The notes beneath the pieces were generated by a model that worked only from the letters and a program-made list of their open reading frames with translations, searched no databases and was not told where the DNA came from. From Luteipulveratus mongoliensis (GTDB taxonomy: Bacteria > Actinomycetota > Actinomycetes > Actinomycetales > Dermatophilaceae), in contig NZ_CP011112.1 of assembly GCF_001190945.1 (NCBI RefSeq), positions 744,001-808,000 on the forward strand: a stretch of DNA of 64,000 bases, in the 5' to 3' direction. Both the position numbers and the translations under genes were made by a program. This document shows, piece after piece, positions 17,051 through 25,781 of this stretch; position 1 is the stretch's first letter, and every line of letters begins with the position of its first letter.

Positions 17051-18050
17051 TGTTGCTGCGCATGAGGTTGGTGACACGGGCTGGGAGGCGTGAGGCTGGT
17101 GGCTGGTCTCCGGCGGCGGTGTGGGGCCGATGGTAGTTGTAGTGGACCTGCCACACCCGAAGCCGATCGCGGCGGTGCTGCTCGGACTCGAACACGGCGG
17201 CGTACAGGAGCTCGCGGGCCAGGGTCTGTTGGTAGCGCTCGACCTTGCCGTTGTGCTTAGGCGTGAAGGGTTTGGTCCGTTGGTGCTTGGCGGCGAAGGA
17301 GTGCACGGCGCGGGTGAAGTCATGCGCGCGGTAGCAGGCGCCGTTGTCGGTCACGATGCGGGTGAAGCGGGTGATGCCGTGCGCGGTGAAGAACACCCGG
17401 GCGCGGAACATGAACCCGATGGCGGTGGCAGCCTTCTCATCGTCGTGGGCCTCGGTGTAGGCCAGCCGGGAGAAGCCGTCCACGGCCGAGTGCAGGTAGG
17501 TGTACCCGATCCGTTGGCCCTTCTTACGGGCCCGGTCAGAGGCCTTGGCCTGGGGTGAGTGCTTGCCGTGAGCTCGCCAGCCGCCGCCGTCGGGGATGCG
17601 TCCGACCTTCTTCACATCCAGGTGGGTCATGTGACCGGGGTAGCGAGCGATGATCTTTCCCGGTGCTCGTAGTGGTTCGCCATCGACGTCGAGGTGGCGT
17701 AGACGATTCAGGCCGTATCGGACCAGGATCCGGCTGATCGTGCAGACCGCGACGTCGGTGCCTTCCTGGGCCAGCTCGAGATGGATCCGGCGCGCGGACC
17801 ACTTGCGTTTGCGTAGCTCGATGATCTGCTCGATGACCGCCTTGGGTGTAGCGGTCGGTGAGTGCTCGGGGCGGCTGGTCCGGTCGTGCAGGCCAGCGTC
17901 GCCGTGGCGCCGCCAGCGGGCGTACCACTTGGACAGGCACTGACGAGAGACCGCGGCCTCGGCCGCGACGTGCGCGATCGGCCGGTGCTGACAGCGGCGG
18001 ACAAGACGACGGCGGCCCTCGAACGACAGGGCGGCACTACCGTGAGGCAT
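17046..18050 (-). CDS. IS481-family transposase
   Basis: A 334-residue DDE transposase. The N-terminus has HTH segments (RRRLVRRCQHRPIAHVAAEAAVS region and RHGDAGLHDRTSRPEHSP). The rve domain shows the catalytic acids in THLDVKKVGRI, RIVTDNGACY and KHNGKVERYQQTLARE. The frame is intact. Unusually, its last two bases of the Ser codon and the TAG stop come from the host GCTAGC duplication at 17045-17050, not from the element. Confidence 0.95.
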   Translation of the reverse strand: MPHGSAALSFEGRRRLVRRCQHRPIAHVAAEAAVSRQCLSKWYARWRRHGDAGLHDRTSRPEHSPTATPKAVIEQIIELRKRKWSARRIHLELAQEGTDVAVCTISRILVRYGLNRLRHLDVDGEPLRAPGKIIARYPGHMTHLDVKKVGRIPDGGGWRAHGKHSPQAKASDRARKKGQRIGYTYLHSAVDGFSRLAYTEAHDDEKAATAIGFMFRARVFFTAHGITRFTRIVTDNGACYRAHDFTRAVHSFAAKHQRTKPFTPKHNGKVERYQQTLARELLYAAVFESEQHRRDRLRVWQVHYNYHRPHTAAGDQPPASRLPARVTNLMRSNS

Positions 18051-18170
18051 AGGGCAGGTTCCTTCGGCTGACTCGACGTGATGAACGGCTAGACACCTTC
18101 ATCCTGTCGCCGCAGGGACCTGCCCGTCCTTAACCCGCCGGCCGTGTCACCAACCTCATGACCCGCAACA
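17051..18170 (-). mobile_element. Complete IS481-family insertion sequence with 6-bp target duplication
   Basis: A 1120-bp element. The ends are near-perfect inverted repeats: TGTTGCTGCGCATGAGG... (17051-17077) against the complement of 18144-18170, 24 of 27 matching. The 6-bp duplication GCTAGC occurs at 17045-17050 and 18171-18176. B. pertussis IS481 is known to duplicate an NCTAGN target, and this site fits. It sits in the GCGCTAGCG centre of a palindromic repeat half-unit. Confidence 0.95.
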
Positions 18171-18673
18171 GCTAGCGGAGGGGTATCGAGACCTGCTGCG
18201 GCGCGGGGAGACTCAGCGCTCGCGGTCACCTGGTCTCGATACGGCTCGCCTTGGCGGCTCGCCTACTCGACCGGCGATGGGGGACGTTGGTTGGTCGAGT
18301 AGCCGGAGCGCTAGCGGAGCCGTATCGAGACCTGGTGACCGCGTGCGGCTGGTCTCGATACGGCTCGCCCTAGGGGGTCGCCTACTCGACCGGCGATGGG
18401 GGACGTTGGTTGGTCGAGTAGCCGGAGCGCTAGCGCAGGCGTATCGAGACCTGGTGACCGCGTGCGGCTGGTCTCGATACGGCTCGCCTTGGCGGCTCGC
18501 CTACTCGACCGGCGATGGGGGACGTTCGTTGGTCGAGTAGCCGGAGCGCTAGCGGAGGCGTATCGAGACCCGGTGCGGCGCGGGGAGACTCGGCGTTCGC
18601 GGTCACCTGGTCTCGATACGGCTCGCCCTAGGGGCTCGCCTACTCGACCGGCGAGGGGGCTCGCCTACTCGAC
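18171..18673. repeat. Tandem palindromic repeat array, right part
   Basis: The rest of unit 2 (to 18272) is followed by units 3-5 starting at 18293, 18412 and 18531, exactly 119 bp apart, plus a fragment at 18657-18673. Units differ mainly in the inner spacer and carry GGCGATGGGGGACGTT between them. Frames open across the array but these are not genes. Confidence 0.92.
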
Positions 18674-18695
18674 CGGCGACGGTTGGGCGGCTCGG

Positions 18696-18719
18696 ATTCT
18701 GGACAGAGCGGTTCAGAAT
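18696..18719. promoter_or_regulatory. Operator 1 of the TetR/MFS system
   Basis: ATTCTGGAC-N6-GTTCAGAAT, a palindrome with one mismatched pair, 16 bp before the TetR start GTG. The same pattern stands before the MFS gene at 19377-19400. Inferred TetR autoregulatory site. Confidence 0.7.
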
Positions 18720-18735
18720 GTGGCACGCTCGTCTG

Positions 18736-19314
18736 GTGGCGCGACCTAGGGAGTTCGACGAGCAGCTGGCGCTCGACCAGGCGCTGGAGGCGTTCTGGTC
18801 GGGTTCGTTCGCTGGTACGTCGACGCAGGACCTGTGTGAGTCGACTGGACTCTCCCGCAGCAGCCTCTACAACACGTTCAGCGGCAAGGCGGACATCTAC
18901 CGTCAGTCGCTCGAGCGGTACGGCGCCCTCAAGGACGAGGAGCGCAGCGGCTACCTCCAGCGTCGCGGAACCGGTAGGTCGGTGCTGCAACGCCTGCTGA
19001 CCGACATTGTCACCGACCAGTACGAATCCCCAGACCGCAGAGGCTGTCTCGTCGTCAATGCCGCCGTCGAAGTCGGCCTCACCAATGCGGACGTCGCAGC
19101 GTTGGCCAGGAACAACCTGCACGAGTTCCGGGCGCTGCTGGGGCAGCTGATCGCCCGCGGTCAGGACGACGGCTCGATCACGTCGACCACGTCGGCCGAC
19201 GATCTGGCCGCCGTGGTCCACGCGACGCTCAACGGGTTGCAGGTGGCCGGACGCGTCGCCATCGACCGGCGCGACAGCGCTCGAGCGGTCCGCACCCTGA
19301 TGTCTCTGCTCTGA
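18736..19314 (+). CDS. TetR-family repressor
   Basis: A 192-residue regulator starting at GTG 18736 (ARPREFDEQLALDQALEAFW). The HTH lies around residues 22-55 (TSTQDLCESTGLSRSSLYNTFSGK). The C-terminal part (LQRLLTDIVTDQ...GCLVVNAAVEVG) resembles the TetR_C domain of AcrR/YxaF-like regulators. An in-frame ATG at 18718 overlaps operator 1, so I prefer the GTG. It should repress itself and the MFS-SDR operon just downstream. Confidence 0.88.
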   Translation: MARPREFDEQLALDQALEAFWSGSFAGTSTQDLCESTGLSRSSLYNTFSGKADIYRQSLERYGALKDEERSGYLQRRGTGRSVLQRLLTDIVTDQYESPDRRGCLVVNAAVEVGLTNADVAALARNNLHEFRALLGQLIARGQDDGSITSTTSADDLAAVVHATLNGLQVAGRVAIDRRDSARAVRTLMSLL

Positions 19315-19376
19315 CCACGCCGCACAACCCGCACCGCCCCCACCGCTCGACGCCAGCGATGTCGTACAGCGCCTTG

Positions 19377-19400
19377 ATTTTGAACCGATCAGTCCAGAAA
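19377..19400. promoter_or_regulatory. Operator 2 of the TetR/MFS system
   Basis: ATTTTGAAC-N6-GTCCAGAAA, the same symmetric pattern as operator 1 (TTYTGRAC-N6-GTYCAGAA in summary). It ends 5 nt before the MFS start codon, so a bound repressor would cover the start region or ribosome site. Confidence 0.68.
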
Positions 19401-19405
19401 GTGAG

Positions 19406-20656
19406 ATGCCCGTGTCGCTCGCGACCGCCACCGCACCACCCCGGACTCGCCTCCCGCTCGCCGTCTATGCGCTCGCCCTCGGGACCTTCTGTCTCGGCAC
19501 CTCCGAGTTCATGTTGGCGGGGCTGCTGCCGCAGCTGTCCGACGGGCTCGGCGTCTCGATCTCGACGGCGGGACTGCTGATCACCGCGTTCGCGATTGGC
19601 ATGACCGTCGGCGCGCCGTTGATGACGCTCGCGACGCTGCGGCTCCCGCGTCGCGCGACCCTGCTGAGTGCGGCCGCTGTGTTTGCCCTGATTCACCTGA
19701 TACCACTGGCTTTTGACGGCTACGCGATGCTGCTCGTCGGCCGCGTCGTAGCGGCCGCGGCCTGTGCCACCTACTGGGCTGTCGGCGCCGTGATCGCCGT
19801 TCGACTGGCCGGTCAGGAGCTCACCGCGCGAGCACTTGCCGCGGTCGTCGGCGGCCTCACGCTCGCCAACGTGCTCGGTGTACCCGCCGGCACCTGGATC
19901 GGTGAACGTCTCGGCTGGCAGGCGTCGTTCGTAGCCGTGGCAATCGCGACGGTGATCGTGATCGGGATCCTTCGCGTGCTCGTACCGCACCAGCCGCACG
20001 ACGACGCCCGCGTCCCCATGCGCGTCTTGGTGCGTCGCGAGCTGGTGGCGTTTCGCGACCGACGGCTGTGGCTGGCCCTGCTCACCACGGCGCTCTTCCA
20101 GGCGGCGGTGTTCTGCTGCTTCTCCTACCTCGCGCCCCTGCTCACGGATGTGTCGGGCATCTCCGACGAGCGAGTTCCCTTGGTACTGCTGTTGTTTGGC
20201 GTCGGCAGCTTTGTCGGCATCACTCTGGGCGGCCGGTACGCCGACCGTGACCAGCTGGTCAACGTCTTCGTCAGCCTGGTCGCGATGATCGTGGCCCTCG
20301 TCATCCTGCTGGCACTTGCCGGTACGACGATGGGCGCCTGCGCGGCGACCTTCCTGTTCGGCGCGTCGGCCTTCTCGATCGCAGCCGCGCTCAACGGACG
20401 CGTCTTCGGGTTCGCCGGCGATGCGCCGACGCTGGCAGCGTCGGTCAACGTCTCGGCCTTCAACGTGGGCAACGCCGTTGGACCGTGGCTCGGTGGACTC
20501 GTCATCGACGCGGGCCTCGGGCTGCGGGCACCCATCTGGACGGCCATCGCCTTGGGCGGCGCCGCGCTCGTGGTCGCGTCCTTCAGCTGGCGCCTCGAGC
20601 GTGGCCCGCGCACCGAGAGGGCCACGCGCGTGCCAGCCGAGTGCGCGAGCGCCTGA
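19406..20656 (+). CDS. DHA1-family MFS exporter, chloramphenicol-efflux-like (CmlR/AraJ type)
   Basis: A 416-residue, 12-helix transporter. The N-terminal YALALGTFCLGTSEFMLAGLL is the typical signature of the AraJ/Cmx/CmlR group; TM5 contains GGLTLANVLGVPAGTWIG (motif C-like). Group members export chloramphenicol, sugars or arabinose-like compounds. It follows the TetR gene and precedes an SDR gene on the same strand, likely one operon; operator 2 lies just before it. Confidence 0.88.
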   Translation: MPVSLATATAPPRTRLPLAVYALALGTFCLGTSEFMLAGLLPQLSDGLGVSISTAGLLITAFAIGMTVGAPLMTLATLRLPRRATLLSAAAVFALIHLIPLAFDGYAMLLVGRVVAAAACATYWAVGAVIAVRLAGQELTARALAAVVGGLTLANVLGVPAGTWIGERLGWQASFVAVAIATVIVIGILRVLVPHQPHDDARVPMRVLVRRELVAFRDRRLWLALLTTALFQAAVFCCFSYLAPLLTDVSGISDERVPLVLLLFGVGSFVGITLGGRYADRDQLVNVFVSLVAMIVALVILLALAGTTMGACAATFLFGASAFSIAAALNGRVFGFAGDAPTLAASVNVSAFNVGNAVGPWLGGLVIDAGLGLRAPIWTAIALGGAALVVASFSWRLERGPRTERATRVPAECASA

Positions 20657-20700
20657 ACCACCCAAGTCCTGAGAACACCGAAAACACAAGGAGATTCATC

Positions 20701-21483
20701 GTGACTGACTTCACCGACCGCCGTGCCGTGGTCGTCGGCGGAACCAAGGGGATCGGCCGGGCCGTCGTCGACGACCTCGCGTCGTCGGGAGCCCGCGTGG
20801 CCGTAGTCGGCCGGGACCGTGAGGTGCTGAAGGAGCTCGAGACCGCGGGACATCTCGCACTCGAGGCGGACTTGCTCGATGACGCCTCGGTGTCGGCCGC
20901 TTTCGAGGAGGTTGCGGCATCGTTCGGGGGCCTCGACATCGCGGTGAACACCGCAGGCATGTTCCCGAAGCCCGGACCGGTGGGCGACCTGGATCCGCAG
21001 GTGCTCGCCGACGCGCTGCTGACCAACGTCGTCGGCATCCAGCGGGTCATGCGACAGGAGATCGCCCTGATGGGCCGGGGTCTCGATACGGCTCGGCTCC
21101 CGCCTCGCCTACTCGACCAGCGTCCGGGCGGCGCGATCGTGAACTTCTCGTCCAACATCGGTGCGCACCGCACCCAGCCCAACCTGGCGGCGTACGGCGT
21201 GAGCAAGGCCGCTGTGAGTGCACTGACGCGCGCAGCTGCCCTGGACCACGTCAAGGACGGCATCCGCATCAACGCCGTCAGCCCGGGCCCGTCGGACACC
21301 ACGATGTCGATCCGGCCCGGCGAGACGGTCGAGGAGCGCGACGCCCGCGTCGCCCAGCAGAACCCGTCGGGTCGGGTCGCTCGCCTGCCCGAGATCGTCG
21401 CGGCGGTGCGTTACCTGATCTCGGACGAGGCGGCGTACGTCGTCGGCACCGATCTGGTCATCGACGGCGGCATCTCCGCCTGA
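20701..21483 (+). CDS. Short-chain dehydrogenase/reductase with a repeat-encoded insertion
   Basis: A 260-residue SDR from GTG 20701, Shine-Dalgarno AAGGAG. It has the cofactor motif GGTKGIG (13-19), NTAG (83-86), catalytic Ser (NFSS, 148-151), Y165 and K169 (YGVSK), and a standard C-terminus VGTDLVIDGGISA. Residues 127-139 (GLDTARLPPRLLD) are encoded by a half-unit of the palindromic repeat at 21079-21118 and sit in the loop before the strand GGAIVNFSS. The frame and all catalytic residues are intact, so the enzyme is probably active. It may modify the substrate or product of the linked exporter. Confidence 0.88.
   Translation: MTDFTDRRAVVVGGTKGIGRAVVDDLASSGARVAVVGRDREVLKELETAGHLALEADLLDDASVSAAFEEVAASFGGLDIAVNTAGMFPKPGPVGDLDPQVLADALLTNVVGIQRVMRQEIALMGRGLDTARLPPRLLDQRPGGAIVNFSSNIGAHRTQPNLAAYGVSKAAVSALTRAAALDHVKDGIRINAVSPGPSDTTMSIRPGETVEERDARVAQQNPSGRVARLPEIVAAVRYLISDEAAYVVGTDLVIDGGISA
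21079..21118. repeat. Palindromic repeat half-unit inside the SDR gene
   Basis: GGTCTCGATACGG...CTACTCGACC, 40 bp, matches the right half-unit of the intergenic repeats. It is read in frame as GLDTARLPPRLLD. Confidence 0.9.
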
Positions 21484-21609
21484 ACTCGCTGCCGGCCGCA
21501 ATTCTTGCGGATAGCGACGGCGATCACTAACGACCCTCCGGCGCTCTCGGCGCAGGCTTACGGTTCGCCCAACAGGTGCCCTGTAGGTGGGCGCCGGGGG
21601 TGGCACATC

Positions 21610-23778
21610 ATGGGTCGCTGGGCCGAGTTCGTTCTTCATCACCGCCGGTGGGTCATGCTCTTCTGGGCCCTCGTCGTGGCCGTGGGAATCTTCGCCTCAG
21701 GTAAGACGACCGACCGGATGACGGCGGACTTCTCCCTGCCGGGGCAGCCGGGTTCGGAGGCCGCCACCAAGATCGTCAAGGAGTTCGGCAACGGCGGCGA
21801 CACGTCCCCGTTCCTGCTCGCCGTCACCATGCCCGAGGGCCAGACGGTGGCTGGGCATGAGGCCGACGTGGCCCGGGCTTTTGCGGCCGTCGGCACCCAG
21901 GTGCCTGGCCTGCGCATTCTCGATGAGGCCAACACCGGCGACCAGGCGGCGTTCCGGACGACCGACGGGCGGACGGCGTACGCCATGGCGTTCTGGCCGT
22001 TCGACCCGCACGACGCCAGCTTCTCGCTGCCGACCGACGCGATGACGAAGGCCCTGGTCTCCGCGACGCCACCAGGAGCGACGGCCGGGGTGACCGGGCT
22101 GGACGCGCTCGCCGCCGGTGATGATCAGGGCGGTGGAGCTGGGGTGCTCGCCGAGACGATGCTCGGTGCCATCGGCGCGCTGGCCGTGCTGCTTTTCGTC
22201 TTCGCCTCGTTCATGGCGTTCCTGCCGCTGGTCGTGGCCGCCGTCTCGATCTTGGCGACGTTCGTGATGCTGCTCCCGCTGACCTACCTGACCGATGTGT
22301 CATTCATCGTGCAGTTCTTGGTCGCGCTGGTCGGCCTGGGCGTCGCGATCGACTACTCGCTGCTGCTCGTCACGCGATGGCGCGAGGAACGAGATCACGG
22401 CCGCGACAACGAGGAGGCCGTCAAGGTCGCCATGGCGACCGCCGGTCACGCGGTGCTGTTCAGTGGTGTCACCGTGGCGATTGGGCTGCTGGCCCTCATC
22501 GTGCTGCCGGTGCCGTTCATGCGCAGCGTCGGGCTGGGCGGTGCGCTGATCCCGGTCGCCGCCGTCTTCGCGACGCTCACGCTCACGCCGGCTCTGCTCG
22601 GCGGTATCGGCCCCCGGATCGACTGGCCGAAGATCCGCCACGAGAACACGGCCAGCCGAGTCTGGAGCGGTTGGGCCAGAGGCATCGTCCACCATCGCGT
22701 GCTCGCTGCGGGCACTGCTCTGGTCGCTCTCCTGGTCCTTACCGGCGTGTTCTTCGGCATCAAGATCGGCCAGTCCGCGTCCGACTCGCTGGCCACGAAC
22801 GGTCCGGCGTACCAGACGTTCCAGACGCTCAAGGGCGGAGGCGCGTCCACCGGCAACCTGACCCCGATCGAGGTCCTCACCGAGACCAGCAAGGCCAAGG
22901 ACGTCGCCGCCAGCCTGGCCAAGGTCGAGGGGATCAAGAGCGCGTTGGTGCCGACCGGTCCGGCGAACAACCGCAGCGGTCACACCGTCGTCGTGCTGAT
23001 CCCGAACCAGGAAACCGTCAACTCCAAGAGCATCGACGTGGTCAAGCGGGTCAAGGTCACCGCTGACGGGACGCCGGGTGTGCTCGGGGTGACCGGCATC
23101 GGCGCGGCGCAGATCGACTTCCTCAAGGGGGTCTACGGCAACTTCCCGCTCATGCTGCTGGTGATCGCGCTGATCACCTACGTGCTGCTGGTCCGCGCGT
23201 TCCGCTCGCTGCTCCTGCCGCTGAAGGCGGTCCTGCTGAACCTCATCTCGCTGGCCGCGACGTACGGCCTGATGGTGCTGTTCTGGCAGTACGGCTTCGG
23301 CTCGGACGCGGTGTTCGGCATCCAGGAGACCGGGGCGATCACCTTCTGGATCCCGTTGATGGTGTTCGCGTTCCTGTTCGGGCTCTCGATGGACTACGAG
23401 GTCTTCATCCTGTCCAGGGTCCGGGAGGAGTACGACAAGGGCCGGTCCACCGACGCCGCGGTGATCGAGGGCATCGGGCGGACAGGACGGCTGGTCACCA
23501 GCGCGGCGCTCATCCTGTTCCTGTCGTTCGCAGCTCTCGCGTCCGGTCCGGGAACTGACCTGAAGGTCATGGCCACCGGCCTCGGCTTCGGCATCCTGCT
23601 GGACGCGACGATCGTCCGGTCACTGCTGGTACCGTCCCTGGTCTCACTCTTCGGCGACTGGAACTGGTACCTGCCCGTGGGCATCGCGCGGGTGCTCCGG
23701 GTCGAGCCGTCCTACCCGCACCCCAAGCAGGACGAGCCCGAACCGGAGCCAGAGCCTCTCGCCCCGGTTGCGGTGTAA
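21610..23778 (+). CDS. MMPL-family RND transporter
   Basis: A 722-residue inner-membrane transporter of the MmpL type: TM1, a periplasmic domain, five helices, a second periplasmic domain and five helices. The two Asp-Tyr proton-relay motifs are GVAIDYSLLLVTRWREE (D248) and FGLSMDYEVFILSRVREE (D595). Substrates of the family are lipids or hydrophobic compounds. I chose ATG 21610 (MGRWAEFVLHHRRWVMLFW), the typical MmpL N-terminus, over an upstream ATG at 21505. A weak hairpin lies just upstream (about 21567-21592). Confidence 0.92.
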   Translation: MGRWAEFVLHHRRWVMLFWALVVAVGIFASGKTTDRMTADFSLPGQPGSEAATKIVKEFGNGGDTSPFLLAVTMPEGQTVAGHEADVARAFAAVGTQVPGLRILDEANTGDQAAFRTTDGRTAYAMAFWPFDPHDASFSLPTDAMTKALVSATPPGATAGVTGLDALAAGDDQGGGAGVLAETMLGAIGALAVLLFVFASFMAFLPLVVAAVSILATFVMLLPLTYLTDVSFIVQFLVALVGLGVAIDYSLLLVTRWREERDHGRDNEEAVKVAMATAGHAVLFSGVTVAIGLLALIVLPVPFMRSVGLGGALIPVAAVFATLTLTPALLGGIGPRIDWPKIRHENTASRVWSGWARGIVHHRVLAAGTALVALLVLTGVFFGIKIGQSASDSLATNGPAYQTFQTLKGGGASTGNLTPIEVLTETSKAKDVAASLAKVEGIKSALVPTGPANNRSGHTVVVLIPNQETVNSKSIDVVKRVKVTADGTPGVLGVTGIGAAQIDFLKGVYGNFPLMLLVIALITYVLLVRAFRSLLLPLKAVLLNLISLAATYGLMVLFWQYGFGSDAVFGIQETGAITFWIPLMVFAFLFGLSMDYEVFILSRVREEYDKGRSTDAAVIEGIGRTGRLVTSAALILFLSFAALASGPGTDLKVMATGLGFGILLDATIVRSLLVPSLVSLFGDWNWYLPVGIARVLRVEPSYPHPKQDEPEPEPEPLAPVAV

Positions 23779-23798
23779 GCCCTCAGTACGTGTGAGCC

Positions 23799-24989
23799 TC
23801 AGTAGGTGGGCGAGGACGACGGGGACGTGTCGTAGTCGCTGCCGCTGCCGTAGGTCGGCTTCTTGAAGCCGAGGTCGTCCTGCTCGCGACCGATCCCGAC
23901 CTTGACATAGGGCCAGCTGGCGATGCCGCCCTCCGGCACGACGACGATGTCGACGCGCCACTGACCGACGTACGCCGAGTGCGGGGTGCCGTCGAGGTGC
24001 TTCGTTGCCCAGTCGACCGCCGCGCTGATGCCCGGGTCGTTCAGCGCGGACTTCACCTTGGGCATGATCGTCTGGACGCCACGGATGTTCTCGGAGGGCT
24101 TCTTCGAGTGGGAGCCGTCGATGACGATCGACGTGATCCCCTCACCGTCGTCGCTCAGCTCAGCGCCCGCGCTGCCACCGGCCATCGAACCGTCCTCGTC
24201 ACTGGGCTTGAACGACGGATCGCTGCACGACAGGCCCTGCTTGCTGGTGTTCGAGAGGTCGTTGCTGCTGAACTTGCAGGTCAGCTGGGCGGACTGGAGG
24301 GCCGGAAGCGCCTTCTCCTTGGTCATGCTCAGCGGCTTGAAAGTCGCTTTGTACTCGGTCGACTGCTGCCAACCCTTGACCCTCAGGATCGTGCCGTCGC
24401 CGCCGGTGAAGTCCGCGACCGAGCCCCAGGTCAGGTTCTTGCCGTCCGCGAGGAACACCGCCGCGTCAGCGGGGGAGAGCAACGCCTCGGCCATGATCTT
24501 CTTGGTCGGGTCGTCCTGGCGATCCGAGCTGTCCATGACTGCCAGCAGCACGGTGCCCTTGGCGTCGGAGACGTAGCGCAGGTTGGAGACGAGGACGTGG
24601 TCGCTGTCGTACTGGTCCGCCGCCTTGATCACGAAGCCCTTGGAGCAGACGCGTACGTCCGCCTCGCCGTCCTCGCGCTTGGTGCACTCGAAGCCCTGTG
24701 AGCTGAGCTTGCTCTGGACCTGCTCGGACTGACCGGGGGACTCTTTCCAGTCGCCGTGCAGCGGAGACATCTGTACGTCCTCGCCGGTGCCGTCGCCCGC
24801 GGCGGTGCTGTCGCCACCGTCATTGCCGGAGTCGGCGCTCTTCGTGCCGAACGGGAAGCCGCCGCCACCGGAGCTGTCCTTCTTGTCGTCGCCGCACCCG
24901 GTGAGGGCCAGCGCGACCACCCCGGCCGCTGCCAGGCCCTTGAGGCCGGCCCGCGTCGTACGCCGGCTGTGCACCTTCGTGATGTTCAT
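23799..24989 (-). CDS. Secreted lipoprotein of unknown function
   Basis: A 396-residue lipoprotein. The signal peptide ends in lipobox LALTGCG, followed by a Gly/Ser/Asp-rich linker (DDKKDSSGGGG...). The globular part has no domain I recognise; four Cys residues (FECTKRE, RVCSKG, LTCKFS, LSCSD) suggest disulphides. It ends in a Ser/Pro tail. Start ATG 24989. It converges with the MMPL gene (20 bp apart) and diverges from the FMN reductase. Confidence 0.75.
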   Translation of the reverse strand: MNITKVHSRRTTRAGLKGLAAAGVVALALTGCGDDKKDSSGGGGFPFGTKSADSGNDGGDSTAAGDGTGEDVQMSPLHGDWKESPGQSEQVQSKLSSQGFECTKREDGEADVRVCSKGFVIKAADQYDSDHVLVSNLRYVSDAKGTVLLAVMDSSDRQDDPTKKIMAEALLSPADAAVFLADGKNLTWGSVADFTGGDGTILRVKGWQQSTEYKATFKPLSMTKEKALPALQSAQLTCKFSSNDLSNTSKQGLSCSDPSFKPSDEDGSMAGGSAGAELSDDGEGITSIVIDGSHSKKPSENIRGVQTIMPKVKSALNDPGISAAVDWATKHLDGTPHSAYVGQWRVDIVVVPEGGIASWPYVKVGIGREQDDLGFKKPTYGSGSDYDTSPSSSPTY

Positions 24990-25192
24990 GTCGAGCCCCG
25001 TTTGTCTCGGCTCCGGGCGCCCGTGCGCTCGGTCTCGGTGAAGGACTGTAGCGGCGCCGAAGTGCACTTGACGCGTACGTGACTGCGCATTCGCGTCGTC
25101 CGGAATCGTTGCCGGTCTCCAGCACCACGAACGGAGTTCGTGCGCCAGAGTGGGGACCGGGGGAATCGCTCGCTGCATGCGGGAGGGTTTCG

Positions 25193-25756
25193 ATGAGCAC
25201 GTTACGGATCGCCGTTGTCACCGCCAGTACTCGCCCGACCCGCGTCGGACCCAACGTCACCGAGTGGGTGATGCAGCACCTACGCGACCGGGACGATGCG
25301 TCGTACGACGTGCTCGACCTCGAGGAGGTCGGGCTGCCGTTCCTCGACGAGCCCGAGCCGGCGTCGTCCGGCCACTACACCCACGAGCACACCCGCCGAT
25401 GGTCCGAGACGATCGAGGGCTACGACGGATTCCTGTTCGTCACACCGGAGTACAACCGCGGCATGCCCGCGCCGTTGAAGAACGCGCTCGACTTCCTCTA
25501 CGCCGAGTGGAACAACAAGGCAGCCGGACTCGTGGTCTACGGCAGCTCGGGCGGCCTGCGCTGTGCCGAGCAGCTCAAGTCGGTGCTCGGCGAGCTGCAG
25601 GTCACGACGGTGCGCGCCCAGGTGTCCTTGTCGATCTATGACGACATGGAGGATTTCTCGCAGATGAAGCCGCGGGACTACCAGAGCGGCAACCTCAGTA
25701 CGACCGTCGACCAGCTCGTGCGCTGGGCCAAGGCGATGCGCGGCATCCGCCGCTGA
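25193..25756 (+). CDS. NADPH-dependent FMN reductase (flavodoxin-like)
   Basis: A 187-residue flavoprotein: phosphate loop TASTRPTRVGPNV, VTPEYNRGMPAPLKNALDFL (the family signature PEYN) and YGSSGGLRCAEQLK. These enzymes reduce FMN, quinones or chromate with NADPH. ATG 25193 follows GGGAGGG. A second member lies at 36186-36752; they are not close copies. Confidence 0.9.
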   Translation: MSTLRIAVVTASTRPTRVGPNVTEWVMQHLRDRDDASYDVLDLEEVGLPFLDEPEPASSGHYTHEHTRRWSETIEGYDGFLFVTPEYNRGMPAPLKNALDFLYAEWNNKAAGLVVYGSSGGLRCAEQLKSVLGELQVTTVRAQVSLSIYDDMEDFSQMKPRDYQSGNLSTTVDQLVRWAKAMRGIRR

Positions 25757-25781
25757 GCCGCTGACCCAGTCCGCCTCAGCC

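Noticed and set aside
16909-18673. Possible CRISPR array
   Set aside because: The 119-bp units are self-complementary and near-identical including their inner parts; there are no unique spacers and no cas genes.
18277-18749. Short frames reading through the repeat array (WSSSRSASGAVSRP...)
   Set aside because: They translate the palindromic repeat itself in tandem; no start context or gene.
19229-20689. A 486-codon reverse frame opposite the CmlR-like exporter
   Set aside because: Low-complexity charged translation, antisense to a 12-helix transporter.
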